Positions 48,201-56,295 of a stretch of 64,000 bases of DNA are shown here, piece by piece. The DNA is from Mercenaria mercenaria. Taxonomy: Eukaryota; Mollusca; Bivalvia; Venerida; Veneridae. Within the stretch, counting starts at the first letter, position 1, and each line of letters begins with the position of its first letter. Under the pieces are notes generated by a model that was given only the letters and a program-made list of their open reading frames with translations, had not been told where the DNA came from and made no database searches. The translations under genes and the position numbers were made by a program. The stretch is from assembly GCF_021730395.1 (NCBI RefSeq), contig NC_069373.1:41816501-41880500 (forward strand), given 5' to 3'.

Positions 48201-51200
48201 TATAACCCCGAAGACACATGTGAAGTTTCAAATCAATATCTGCATTAGTTTTGGAGATAGTAACTTGCATGTAAAACTTTAACCAAAATTTTCAAAGTCC
48301 AAAAGGGGGCATAATTTGCTCAAAATACATGTCAGAGTTATGGGACTTGACCCAGAGAGGTTGGTAATTGACCTAGAAAAAGAAAAAATAAGTTTCAAAG
48401 CTATATGCCTTTAATTGATGACTGTATGTACTTGCATGCAAAAACTTAACCAAGGTGTGACGCCGACGCCAGGGTGAGTAGAATAGCTAGACTATTCTTT
48501 GAATAGTCGAGCTAAAAAATGAATCATAAATGGTAACATCTGTAATTAGCATTTAAAAGACAAACCAGGACAAGTGCCCCAACCTGAACAAATTTAAGAA
48601 AGGACGTTAAAAGACGATACTGAATTACTGATCAAGTTTAATGAAGATCGATCAAACTGTTGAAGGGAAAAAGTCATTTAAAAATACTTCTATTTTTAGC
48701 TCTATCAGTCCTAGCACTATCCTTTTAATGCTGAGCGCCAAGCGAGGAAGCTACTAGTACCATTTTTTATGCCTTTGCTATGACGCGGCCTGGGATTGAA
48801 GTTGAACCGATGACCTCCCGCACTCAAAGCGGATACTCTACCACTAGGCTACCGAGTCGTTCGTAAAATTTCAGTAGAAGAATCTTTGAGATACAAATGA
48901 ACTAAATTTTCGTGTTTTAAAAACATCTAAGTAGTGAAAAAATGCCCATTAAAGGGAGATAATTCAAAAATGGCAAACTACATAAAGGGGTAATTCTATA
49001 GATTGAGCAATACTTTTGCTTTGAAAATATTCTTGAAAAATGGTTAAAACATTTTAATGAGAAAATTAAAAACTGTTTTTGATTCAAATGTGATATTAGG
49101 ATGTAACTAATACTGGTTCAAGAGCAAATTGCATGTTTAAAGATTAAAGTATCAAATGAAATAGAGATTTAAAAAAAAAATGGCTACTATTCTGGCAATT
49201 TTGGCTATAAAATGGCTCTAACTTTTTGCAACTGGCTATTAAAGTCATGGCTACAAGTGTGAATGAGCCACGGGAGGGCCTGCAGTATTGATTTCCACAC
49301 ACGAAACTGCATGTAAACTTATATTTGATTGGACAAAAATGGCAAACCATGGAATTTCTATGATCATGTTGCCTTGCCTCATCAAAAAGTTTGGACCAGT
49401 GGTAAACAAGTCTGGCCGGTAACTTCCCATTTCAACTGGCCCTGCTGGCTAGTAGAAATATCATCCTTAAGTCGGTATCAAGTCAACTCTCCCCCAGTCA
49501 GCTCGTCCCTGATTTGGTCATTTTGTCCCCCAAATTTGGTCATTTCATCCCCGTGATAAAATTTTGTAAACTCGTCCCCTTTTTGGTCAATTCATCCCCC
49601 TAGCTTTCGCAAGAAAGTATGTCAGGGCCTCTGCTGTCAATCGCCAATGTCGCCATTTGCAATAAATTTTAAGAATTTGGCGCTAAATTTTGCGAACTGG
49701 TGAAAATAAGTGGCGCATAGTTTTTTTTCTCGTCATTTGTTTTTTTCTGTAGTGATATAAGCGGGCCAAGAATTGGTTCCTGATACACGTGCTTTCCTAG
49801 GCACTGATAGTGAATAAAATCGGCGATGTATTTAACAATTCGACTGTTGAAGCTGGTTGACACTTTGAGAAGATAATTGCGTAATAATGTGTGAATTGAT
49901 AGTTAATCAGTAATTAAAACATCTGCCAGCTTGTGTGTTTGAACACTGCCGAGAATTCACCAAACTTAACACCGATTACTGTGTACTTTATGTGTTGCGA
50001 TTTTTACAAAAAAGATCAACATGTTTGTGGCATGCAGTTGTATGACTGACGAATTTTTAATAACAATGAAAGATGCACTTAATTTGTTACGTTTTGCAAA
50101 TATATTAGATGATTTTGTAATGATTTTAACGATGGATCTGAAAACAAAAACATAACAGCCTCAATTTGTATCCTGGACCTGGTTAATTTCTTTGAAATAG
50201 TCAGAAATTGGAAGATATCACTTGCTACCATGGCTTCTTAATAATCATTAGATGAGTGTTCAACTCGACCTTCTAAAATGGAAAAAATTCTAATTTTCCT
50301 TTCCGAAAATAAATAAGTCCTAGAATATTGGTAATTCATAGATAGATATGATTCTTAAACTAAGGAAATGATTTGTGTCATTTGTATCCAGCTACAAATT
50401 GAACTTACTTCTACAATAAACTAATACACCTTCAAAAGTTGTTATTATTCCTAATGAAATTATTTACAATATTTTATTTCTCTATGCACACTATGACAGC
50501 CAACTAAGAGAAATAAAAGTAGCACAGAACTTAGGCTCAAAAATGGCTCCAACTTTTTCAAATTGGCAAAAAGGTTGGCGACAAGTATGAAAAACCCAGA
50601 TGAGGCTCTGTATGTGTACCGAAAATAAACCAATGAAGCATTGTTTTACATTTTAATAGCAAGCTCGAAGAGCAGGGCCTGCTCGAGAATCGAGCTTTAC
50701 GGTAATGCAAGTATACTTTCACACTTGTTGATGGATTTGAAAAGTTTCATCGGAAGTTCTTAAAACGCGCACCCTAGCGGACAGGTGCTCACAGGAAATA
50801 CTTCTTTCCGCAGTGAATACAGAACTTCAATTGCTAAAAATTATTCATCACTCAACAATAATGCAAGAAAGATTTCCAGTTGTTTGAAAATATATTATTT
50901 TCATTTAAAAGATCATGCATCGGCCAGAAAATGGATAAAAATGTCATAAATAAGCAGAAATCCACGAGAACGCAGTAATGACGTCACCGTGACACTGGCT
51001 TTCCATAAATTTTGCAACGTATGATATTCACTGTTACAGGTATGGTGACACTAAATGTAGACTTTTTATTCAAGTGAATAGGTTCTCGCGAATTCTTTTG
51101 AGTAGTGAATAGTTTCGTTGTGACAAATAAATGATGCATAATAATTTTAGCTAAATCCGATTCGAGCTTACTTTGAGGCTTTGCCTTATTTCACAGGGTT

Positions 51201-52317
51201 TACCCGGACGCAGGTTTTCTGCGTCCCTGAAGCGCTTTTACTGCTTTGAACTCGCATTTTTCAGTGCCTCTGCGTCCAATGGACCCGCAAAATCGGTCAA
51301 AAAACTCCTTTGCACTTAAGCCTCCTTTGTGCAGATACCCATGTATAATATGCAGTTTTTTTACTCCCAGGACCACCCCCAAATCGTGGGTGCACATTTA
51401 TAATTAGGTATGGACAATTTTCCAACTTCAAACAAGTTTTGTTACCGATGTTCGCCATTTTGGTAAAGAGACTACTCTCCGCGCTAACTGTCACCGCTAA
51501 AATCTAGGATTGCCGTTACGTTCCGTAAAAGATCGAATGGTTTATTTTTCTTTCAAACAACATTAATTTCATAGAAATTAGAAGTATTTTGGTGAAAGAA
51601 ATATAAATAAATCACAAAAATTATGATACTAATTAAGGATCGTGTATTATCTTTAACCGGGATCAAACTGTGAACAACATAATCGGCACGAGGTGACACA
51701 CTAATTGCCGGTAATTACTGGCTATTTGATCTTAACTAAAAGAGTATCACACCTTTTGATATCGGTCTGAATTGAGAAGCTCATGTCATTTTGAAAGATG
51801 CCATTCCGAAATATTGAATCATCTGCTATCTAAATTAAAAAGATACAAGTTCATTCGGTTTCAGGGTAAATTTTTATTGTAATAATGTCCCTTTTCAAGA
51901 TCATTAATTTGTGGACCCCACAAAATTATTAGGGACCCTTAAATTAGCAGCCATGGGAGTCCATGGACTCCACTCCCATAGACTCCCAAATAAAAAACCC
52001 CGAGGGAAAACCCCCGTTTCATATTAAAATCATTGTATCAAAGTACTCAATATATTTCACTTTATGAGCTTTTGAAAATTAAGGTGTCGATATATAGAGT
52101 AAGACGGTTTACTCTAATTTATGTTTTTAGTTTTACCCCACCCAGTGACCCACTAAACAAACATACAAAATATCTCTATATTCTCTCTATAAGGACGAAT
52201 TATGATTCGCATGACTGACAGTCAGACATACCTATTTGGCGACCAAATTAAAACTGGTGTTTTGGTAGCCTGGGAAGCCCCAAAGGCGATAAATAAAGCT
52301 AAAATTATTTTTGACAT
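36021..52317 (-). CDS. ATP6AP1: ATP6AP1 (V-ATPase accessory subunit Ac45), complete nine-exon gene
   Basis: Coding exons in order are 52317-52232, 45156-45027, 44608-44531, 43685-43466, 42733-42648, 39800-39571, 39386-39345, 38341-38110 and 36245-36021. All introns are GT-AG, phases agree at every joint, and the total of 1329 bp gives 442 residues (human about 470). The product has a signal peptide (MSKIILALFIAFGASQA), then TPVLIWSPNR like the V(P)LVLWSSDR of Ac45, VVVFLQDKLSVEDFT, SGRHLL (compare GRQLL), CFHC, NGFQIEAFN (compare DFQIQAFN), one membrane helix (about 398-419) and the cytoplasmic tail TMDRFDDPKGKTI. Ac45 is known to assist V-ATPase Vo assembly in the ER and acidification of lysosomes and secretory granules. 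Several N-x-S/T sites suit its glycosylated lumenal domain. The introns are full of mobile elements. It converges with CLN8. Confidence 0.93.
36360..36480 (+). mobile_element. LINE 3' tail fragment with (AAT)n
   Basis: ATGAAAAGGGCGCAATATAA followed by AATAATAATAATAATG is the familiar 3' end of CR1/L2-type LINEs (AAGGGCGCTATATAAAT plus ATT repeats). It is a short 5'-truncated stub in ATP6AP1 intron 8. Confidence 0.55.
36791..37731. mobile_element. hAT-like TIR element in ATP6AP1 intron 8
   Basis: Perfect 14-bp inverted ends CAGGGATCATCCTA and TAGGATGATCCCTG with AAAAA on both outer sides. CAGGG termini are usual for hAT, but a clean 8-bp duplication cannot be drawn because of the A run. 941 bp, no transposase; the interior has repeated GGCGA and CTTCTCCCT words. 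Confidence 0.65.
38110..38341 (-). CDS. ATP6AP1: ATP6AP1 exon 8
   Basis: Acceptor TTGACAG, then a single G completing the codon begun in exon 7; 77 codons follow (MLISPTQLYEFMSMNGTF ... SVVLNGFQ) before donor GTACAG. CFHC corresponds to SFHC of the human protein. Confidence 0.9.
38775..39320 (-). mobile_element. Old tRNA-SINE split by a younger SINE
   Basis: Its tail (TTGTTGGGTTTATCAACATA, TTTTTAGCTTTTTT) lies left of 38846, and its central domain and tRNA head (GGTGCCCCTCCCGGCATC ... AACCACTTAGCCACGAAGGC) lie right of 39107. It is diverged. The right end is 24 bp from the exon 7 donor of ATP6AP1. Confidence 0.75.
38846..39107 (-). mobile_element. Younger full-length tRNA-SINE nested in the old copy
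   Basis: It has tail GTTGGGTTTAACGTCGCAC, the central domain, B box region GCTCGAACCCACATCGATG and A box complement CCACTCGGCCACGGAGGCCCC. TTTTGTTT flanks both sides (about 38838-38845 and 39108-39115), consistent with a short target duplication. Confidence 0.85.
39345..39386 (-). CDS. ATP6AP1: ATP6AP1 exon 7, 42-bp microexon
   Basis: Acceptor TTGTTTTGCAG, then GTTAACTTTCACCATG, donor GTATGT. It encodes LTFTMKGNGTATL plus flanking split codons and keeps phase between exons 6 and 8. A SINE ends 24 bp beyond its donor. Confidence 0.85.
39571..39800 (-). CDS. ATP6AP1: ATP6AP1 exon 6
   Basis: Acceptor CGTTGCAG, then GTGGTGAGTGAGG (VVSEEAHSGRHLL); donor GTAAGT after ESV plus two bases. Contains NGT and NES glycosylation motifs. 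Confidence 0.9.
39854..41577. mobile_element. TTAA-flanked TIR element in ATP6AP1 intron 5
   Basis: TTAA at 39850-39853 and 41578-41581. Ends are GGTAGTTCTGCACGTTTG and, inward from the right, GGTAGTTTCTGCACGTTTG. It contains a tandem array with AAAGTCCCATAACTCTGCA at about 40293, 40583, 40738, 40915 and 41088 (period 155-177 bp, about 40085-41310), which may be a nested repeat since it closes with its own hairpin (CCCCCC...GGGGGG at 41262-41296). Its left edge is 53 bp from the exon 6 acceptor. Confidence 0.7.
40414..40435 (-). mobile_element. 22-bp SINE tail fragment
   Basis: TTTGTTGGGTTTAACGTCGCAC after a T run is exactly the SINE 3' tail complement; nothing of the central domain follows. 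It is either an extreme truncation or independent homology of the tail. Confidence 0.45.
41878..42183. mobile_element. Short repeat with CTCCCAC terminal hairpins (J)
   Basis: It opens AGAGATGCTTTTGAGAAAAG then GCATGTCTCCCAC, and closes with a hairpin, CTCCCAC-CCAC against GTGG-GTGGGAG, then CATAATAA. The body has AAGTTTGGTGAAGATCGG and a (CA)n run at 42109-42127. It resembles bivalve hairpin-ended repeats; superfamily not assigned. Confidence 0.45.
42648..42733 (-). CDS. ATP6AP1: ATP6AP1 exon 5
   Basis: Acceptor TCTCTTTTCAG, then AT GAG GCT; 28 codons (EAIGKCLHHMNKRSIKYSAI ... SSSK); donor GTAAGG. EAIGKCL with KYSAIYTA parallels EVIGQVL with PYTAALTA in human Ac45. Confidence 0.88.
43095..43322 (-). 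mobile_element. Decayed tRNA-SINE in ATP6AP1 intron 4
   Basis: GGTCATATGGTGACCTTCCAGC, GGAAGACCCTATGTGCCCCTC, GCACCTGAGTAGAACTGCCA and AACCACTCAGC follow the order of the full SINE with many substitutions. The 3' tail is gone. Confidence 0.65.
43321..43390. repeat. 20-bp minisatellite, 3.5 units
   Basis: GTAAGTCCCCGCTCATCTTT repeats at 43321, 43341, 43361 and 43381 (partial), directly at the head end of the decayed SINE. Confidence 0.9.
43466..43685 (-). CDS. ATP6AP1: ATP6AP1 exon 4
   Basis: Acceptor CATTTTCAG, then TCTGCCATGGATG (SAMDDQFSVHLPAV); 73 codons plus one base, donor GTATGT. LEDGKGYLIIVSLEP matches the LNASLPALLLIRLP region. Confidence 0.88.
44264..44507. mobile_element. Foldback MITE in ATP6AP1 intron 3
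   Basis: Terminal inverted repeats GAGCCGCACCATGAGAAAAC and GAGCCGCATCATGAGAAAAC (inward) extend into arms of about 110 bp, including ACCAGCCTGCGCATC against GATGCGCAGGCTGGT and a second CAGCATGGATCC pair. AAAT flanks both ends (44260-44263, 44508-44511). It has no frame. The transcript could fold it into a long stem 23 bp after the exon 3 donor. Confidence 0.85.
44531..44608 (-). CDS. ATP6AP1: ATP6AP1 exon 3
   Basis: Acceptor CTCTTTCAG, then CTGAGTGTAGAAG; 26 codons (LSVEDFTNHADVY ... FKNVK); donor GTAAAA. LSVEDFT matches LSIEDFT in human Ac45. A foldback MITE ends 23 bp past the donor. Confidence 0.9.
45027..45156 (-). CDS. ATP6AP1: ATP6AP1 exon 2
   Basis: Acceptor TGATTTCAG, then G completing Arg and 43 codons (PLSDLPQSYAGETV ... 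VVVFLQDK); donor GTAATG. NVLLFLQDK in human corresponds to SVVVFLQDK. Confidence 0.9.
45918..45988 (+). mobile_element. 5' terminal fragment of an element C-type repeat
   Basis: ACAAGAGGGCCATAGTGGTC followed by CTAAGTCACTCA matches the start of the 16264 element but is cut short by element B3. Sequence after 48515 (GAACAAATTTAAGAAAGG, ATGAAGATCGATCAA) may be the rest of this older host copy. Confidence 0.55.
45989..47032 (+). mobile_element. Helitron-like element, family B copy 3
   Basis: Same ends, hairpins and about 173-bp units as at 3235 and 34788, with a longer (GCCGAC)n tract near 46925-46975. Its terminal GAGCTAA runs straight into the ACAAGAG of the next element, sharing one base. 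Lies in ATP6AP1 intron 1. Confidence 0.85.
47032..48515 (+). mobile_element. Helitron-like element D with 333-bp dimeric repeats
   Basis: Starts ACAAGAGCTGTCCGTAAGACAG with a perfect 6-bp hairpin (GCTGTC/GACAGC) then AGCTCGACTATTC. Ends in the hairpin AGCTAGACTATTC-TTT-GAATAGTCGAGCT plus CTAA. The array repeats every 333 bp (47280, 47613, 47946), each unit built of two related halves of about 167 bp that both carry AAGTCCAAAAGGGGGCAT. The half-unit is related to the family B monomer. Confidence 0.85.
48718..48860 (-). mobile_element. Second tRNA-derived SINE family
   Basis: On minus: GACTCGGTAGCCTAGTGGTA (A box), GGAGGTCATCGGTTCAACTT (B box region), then CCGCGTCATAGCAAAGGCAT and GCTTGGCGCTCAGCATTAAA. 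The body differs from the other SINE. Old; no target duplication recognised. Confidence 0.7.
48861..52231. other. ATP6AP1 intron 1 remainder
   Basis: Mostly unique. At 49490-49600 a short degenerate repeat of TTTGGTCATTT...TCCCC occurs. At 51190-51500 on minus two overlapping short frames (one starting MANIGNKTCLKLENCPYL, one ending EFKAVKALQGRRKPASG) look more ordered than the spacer but match no family I know. A TGACGTCA lies at 50979-50986. Confidence 0.35.
52232..52317 (-). CDS. ATP6AP1: ATP6AP1 exon 1 (signal peptide)
   Basis: ATG at 52317-52315 in ACAAAATGTC context. It encodes MSKIILALFIAFGASQA, a short hydrophobic signal peptide, then TKTPVLIWSPN and the first two bases of Arg, followed by donor GTATGT. 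The Arg codon is completed exactly by exon 2, and PVLIWSPNR aligns with the mature N-terminus of Ac45. Confidence 0.88.
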
Positions 52318-52334
52318 TTTGTCGCACAGGTCTC

Positions 52335-52342
52335 ACTTCCGG
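52335..52342 (-). promoter_or_regulatory. ETS-type site at the ATP6AP1 start
   Basis: ACTTCCGG on plus (CCGGAAGT on minus) lies 18 bp before the ATG. ETS/GABP sites near start sites are usual for TATA-less housekeeping promoters; no TATA box was seen. Function is inferred. Confidence 0.4.
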
Positions 52343-52744
52343 TTGTAATGTAAGTCATGGGTAAGGCTATTTTCCATAGGGCAAACGAACCACTGTGGCC
52401 ATAGTCGACCTAACCCTAACCTCTAGTCAGTATATTAGAGTCAGTATATTAGTGGTGCAAAGCCTGGACTATGGCCGACAAAACTATAGAAAGTAGTGTT
52501 TCCCTCATATGAGTGTCAGTGAATAGTTTTGTGATCTATGGCAAGAGAGTAATGTGAACAGAAAAGTGGGCACACACTTACAAGAGTTATGTAAAGCAAT
52601 CATACTCGTAATCTTTAAAAGACTTCTTAATCTGACATATTTGTATTTTGAGAAAATACAAGAAAAATTAATCAATTATATTATATGCTATTCTTTACTA
52701 GAAGCATAGGTTAAAACTCGTTAGTCGTTTCTTTTTTCCGTACA

Positions 52745-53206
52745 GGTCAGTGACCACCAATTGTTTTCCCATAGACTTACATTGTAACATTATGGCGTGT
52801 ACGGCCTTCCATACATCGAAACATGTATATCTGATTACAAGTTTTCCAAGAACTATCTTAGTTCTACCAAAATATCGGACGAAAAACATATGAATAGTGT
52901 TACTTTATTTAAGTAATTTTCCTGTGAATGAGATGACCCCCTATTTACATTATTGACAAGGCGGGAGAAATTCGTTTGATAAAATTTTTTTTCAATACAC
53001 ATAAAATGTAGCAGATTTTGTCAAAATGTATAAGAAGATACTGTAAATGCAGTGAAAAAAATATCAATTTTGAAAAAATAATCACTTCCTGGGTTTGTTT
53101 ACATGACTGACCAATCAGAACGCGCAGACGTTACCTTATTCCAGGTATACACATACCTCATTCCCAGTAAGTTCCCTGTACTTTTTTGAATTGGTGGTCT
53201 CTGACC
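52745..53206. mobile_element. 462-bp TIR element, copy 1
   Basis: Ends GGTCAGTGACCACCAATT and AATTGGTGGTCTCTGACC are inverted repeats. The interior has ATGGCGTGTACGGCCTTCC and GACCAATCAGAACGCGCAGA. TA follows the right end. It is almost identical to copy 2. No transposase. Confidence 0.85.
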
Positions 53207-53719
53207 TATAGATGAATGTTTCGTATCACATTTTCCAATTTTACAGTTATATTGTGAAACATGATCCAATACCAAATGTCTTACAAAGTTTCATCAAGAA
53301 ATGTTCAGTTTTAAGAAAGATATGGACAGTTTACTGGGGTCACCCCCTGTCGATTTATATGCCCAGACTCAGTCCCTGTCGTCGTCAGATTGCAATTTTT
53401 CGTGAAAATTTCAGTTATCTGCATTTGATTTGACTTAGAAGCTGAAATACAATTCATTCCGTAAAAAATAGAAATAAGGTCTAATAGTTTTGATCATTCT
53501 CTAACATTACAGAGATAAAAATGACCCTTTCTGGCCCAAAAGCTCAGATAAAAATGGGCACACCTGTTAAAAAAAGAGGCCACAATTTAAAAAAAAAAAA
53601 TCAAATTTCACGGTTATTTTTGCACGAAAACGTCTTTCTACATCATTTACAACAGATTTGTGGCCATTTACATTACCTGTGATGGCTTCCGACGAAAGTC
53701 ATGTTTTAGCCCTATTATA
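53207..53719. other. 513-bp segment between the paired TIR elements
   Basis: Includes a 73-codon frame from 53212 (MNVSYHIFQFYSYIV ...) with no recognisable domain. The segment is bracketed by direct copies of one element, like the centre of a composite element, but it may be plain flanking DNA. Confidence 0.3.
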
Positions 53720-54178
53720 GGTCAGAGACCACCAATTGTTTTCCCATAGACTTACATTGTAACATTATGGCGTGTACGGCCTTCCATACATCGAAACATG
53801 TATATCTGATTACAAGTTTTTCAAGAAGTATCTTAGTTCTACCAAAATATCGGACGAAAAACATATGAATAGTGATACTTTATTTAAGAAATTTTCGTGT
53901 GAATGAGGTGACCCCCTATTTACATCATTGACAAGGCGGGAGAAATTCGTTTGATAAAAATTTTTTCAATACACATAAAATGTAGCAGATTTTGTCAAAA
54001 TGTATAATAAGATACTGTAAATGCAGTAAAAAATATCAATTTTGAAAAAATAATCACTTCCTGGGTTTGTTTACATGACTGACCAATCAGAACGCGCAGA
54101 CGTTACCTTATTCCAGGTATACACTTACCTCATTCCCAGTAAGTTCCCTGTACTTTTTTTAATTGGTGGTCTCTGACC
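53720..54178. mobile_element. 459-bp TIR element, copy 2
   Basis: Ends GGTCAGAGACCACCAATT and AATTGGTGGTCTCTGACC, with TA on both sides (53718-53719 and 54179-54180), suggesting a TA target. It has the same orientation as copy 1, 513 bp away, with only scattered differences. Confidence 0.85.
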
Positions 54179-54265
54179 TACAGTGTTAGTTTTACGGAAA
54201 TGTTGTAATATTTATAGTTAATATAATATAGATCTATAAACTATAAATCTTACAATAATATGATG

Positions 54266-54417
54266 TAACAAAGATAAAGAAAACAGCTGAAAACCTCTAA
54301 TAGGCCGACATGATTTATAGTCAAGTAGTTAGAAATGTTATAAAATATAACAAAGATAAAGAAAACAGCTGAAAACCTCTTTAATATATAGGCCTACAAG
54401 ATTTATAGTCAAGTAGT
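54266..54417. repeat. 82-bp tandem duplication
   Basis: TAACAAAGATAAAGAAAACA begins at 54266 and 54348; both units continue with GCTGAAAACCTCT and end TTTATAGTCAAGTAGT. Confidence 0.8.
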
Positions 54418-54424
54418 AATAACA

Positions 54425-55190
54425 GTACATACTTTAAATGGCTATTGGCGGACTTGAATCCATTTAAAGAACGATTATGTCTTTGCATTAATTCTCATAT
54501 ACAGAGTTCATATGATGCGAGACCGTGATGTGTGCCTGTCACACATAAGCTAGTGCTTCTGTAATCATTTTTTACGTTTTCCTTTTATTATAGTCTACAG
54601 CATAGATCCAATTTGTTGTTCTTTCTATACTTAATTAACTATCGCTTCTTTTTTTTTTATTAATTTTTTAACTGTTATTTCTTTACTGTCAAACATTTAA
54701 AACTAGTTTCATGTCACTTGACTTTTAAAAACTCCAACAACATATGGCATTGAAATGCTGAATTTATTAGTCCTTTACCGGTCCTGCTACAGATCAACTG
54801 TATGGAGAAACGGACATTGATATGGAGAAACTTCTATTAAAAGAGGGCAGATCGACTTATCGTGAAGGCATCCCACCAGATAACATCTTGAGCCCTCTTA
54901 TGAGAACTTTATGGTTAACTTTCCCCAAACAATGTAAAATACAATATCGGTATGTTGATTTGTAAAGCAAGTTTTACCCTGTTTCCTGGCGTGTACTAAT
55001 AGTACTGTGTAGCAGTTAAGGAGCTAATTTGTGCCAATATATACCATAGTCTTCAAATTGAAATGAATCTTGACCGATTAACAATAATTTTCCCAAAGCG
55101 TTTTTTTCTTTTTTTGTTACAGAAAATTGGAAAGACATCCCTTTATCAGTCAGAATTGTTAGCTAAGTAAACTTATTTAAATATTTATTC
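54425..55190. other. Spacer with one exon-like frame
   Basis: At 54793-54963 on plus, an acceptor-like CCTGCTACAG is followed by an open frame reading QLYGETDIDMEKLLLKEGRS then TYREGIPPDNILSPLMRTLW. It is more protein-like than the surroundings, but I recognise no family and see no clear donor. Confidence 0.3.
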
Positions 55191-55199
55191 AAATAAAGT

Positions 55200-55680
55200 G
55201 CCAATTTTCAAATGTCTAGGCACACATACAGATCTAATTAGTGTGATTTGTCGTGTGGAGGACACAGTCCGTACCTCAAAGGTCAAGGTCAAACTTGGGG
55301 GTCTATTAATGGACCTGTTTTCTGTCCGCACCTTCACTCTGCCATCTATCAATGAATTTAAATATCGTTTTGCACAAATGTTTACCACAATAAGACAATT
55401 TGTCACAGCAATACCATGGCCAATATATTAAAGTTTCAAAGTCACACTTGGAGGTTAAATGTTAACAAGGTCTGTCTCGTGTCCACTCCATAGCTGACAT
55501 CTATCAAAGGATTTTAATTTTGCTTGGCACAAATGTTCCAAATAGCAAGTCGAGGATGGTTAGAAGTCAACAGGGTCTGTTTTGTGCCAACTCCATAAAT
55601 TTTCAATACATCGTGGTATTTTAATATTGCTTGGCATATGTGTTTCCCATAATGAGACGACATGTCACGTATATGATTAT
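55200..55680. repeat. Diverged relative of repeat G
   Basis: TCAAAGGTCAAGGTCAAACTT, AGGTCTGTCTCGTGTCCACTCC and TTTGGCACAAATGTT-type words recur in about 160-bp steps, as in 415-1050. Confidence 0.4.
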
Positions 55681-55764
55681 AAACTGGGCAATTTTTAGCC
55701 TTAATTTAAATAAAATATTTTATAAATTATATAACGTTTATCTTTATACACACAGATGTTTGAT

Positions 55765-56295
55765 TTATTTTGTTATGACTTTGTTTTTGTCTGATAAAAA
55801 CTCATACCAGTGTTTATTGTTAAACTCACAACCGGCTATAAATAAAGTTTCTTGTATCTTGTTTATTCTGTAAAAAAGGATATATTTTGGAATGTTTTTT
55901 TCTTCAACCACATTTTTTGCCCGCTGGTCATAAGTTAAAATATCATCGGTATAAGCACTTAACATTTTTTGACACAATACAGTTTTAATATAGGTATCAT
56001 TTTGAGTTAGATTTATATTTCTTGATTCATTTAATTTCTTGTTTGCACCAGGTAATATGCTAGTTGTCTTATTTGGTTGAAGTGCAACATTGTTAGATAT
56101 TTAACAGTAATCAGTTTTGATAATGTCACTCTGCAGTTTTCTTCCAATATTAGATGCGTAATGGCCGCTTACATGCGTTAGCATGTATACATGCCGATGT
56201 TTGAGTTTTCGACAGGAGATCGTTTATAATAAAAGAGCACGGGACCAAATATAGATCCTTGTGGTACGCCATTTATAAAGTAGATTAGATATTAT
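55765..56295 (-). mobile_element. Decayed LINE reverse transcriptase remnant
   Basis: On minus, 56290-56220 reads NGVPQGSIFGPVLF, the RT block before the catalytic site, and further on SAYTDDILTYD resembles a YADD block. The frame is broken many times. Clade unknown. Confidence 0.45.

Noticed and set aside
48718-48860. tRNA gene on minus near 48860
   Set aside because: tRNA-like head continues into a SINE body; no proper 3' acceptor stem.
51190-51500. Overlapping minus frames ending KALQGRRKPASG and starting MANIGNKTCLKL
   Set aside because: Different frames of one strand within ATP6AP1 intron 1; no family recognised and no splice sites, so not called a gene.
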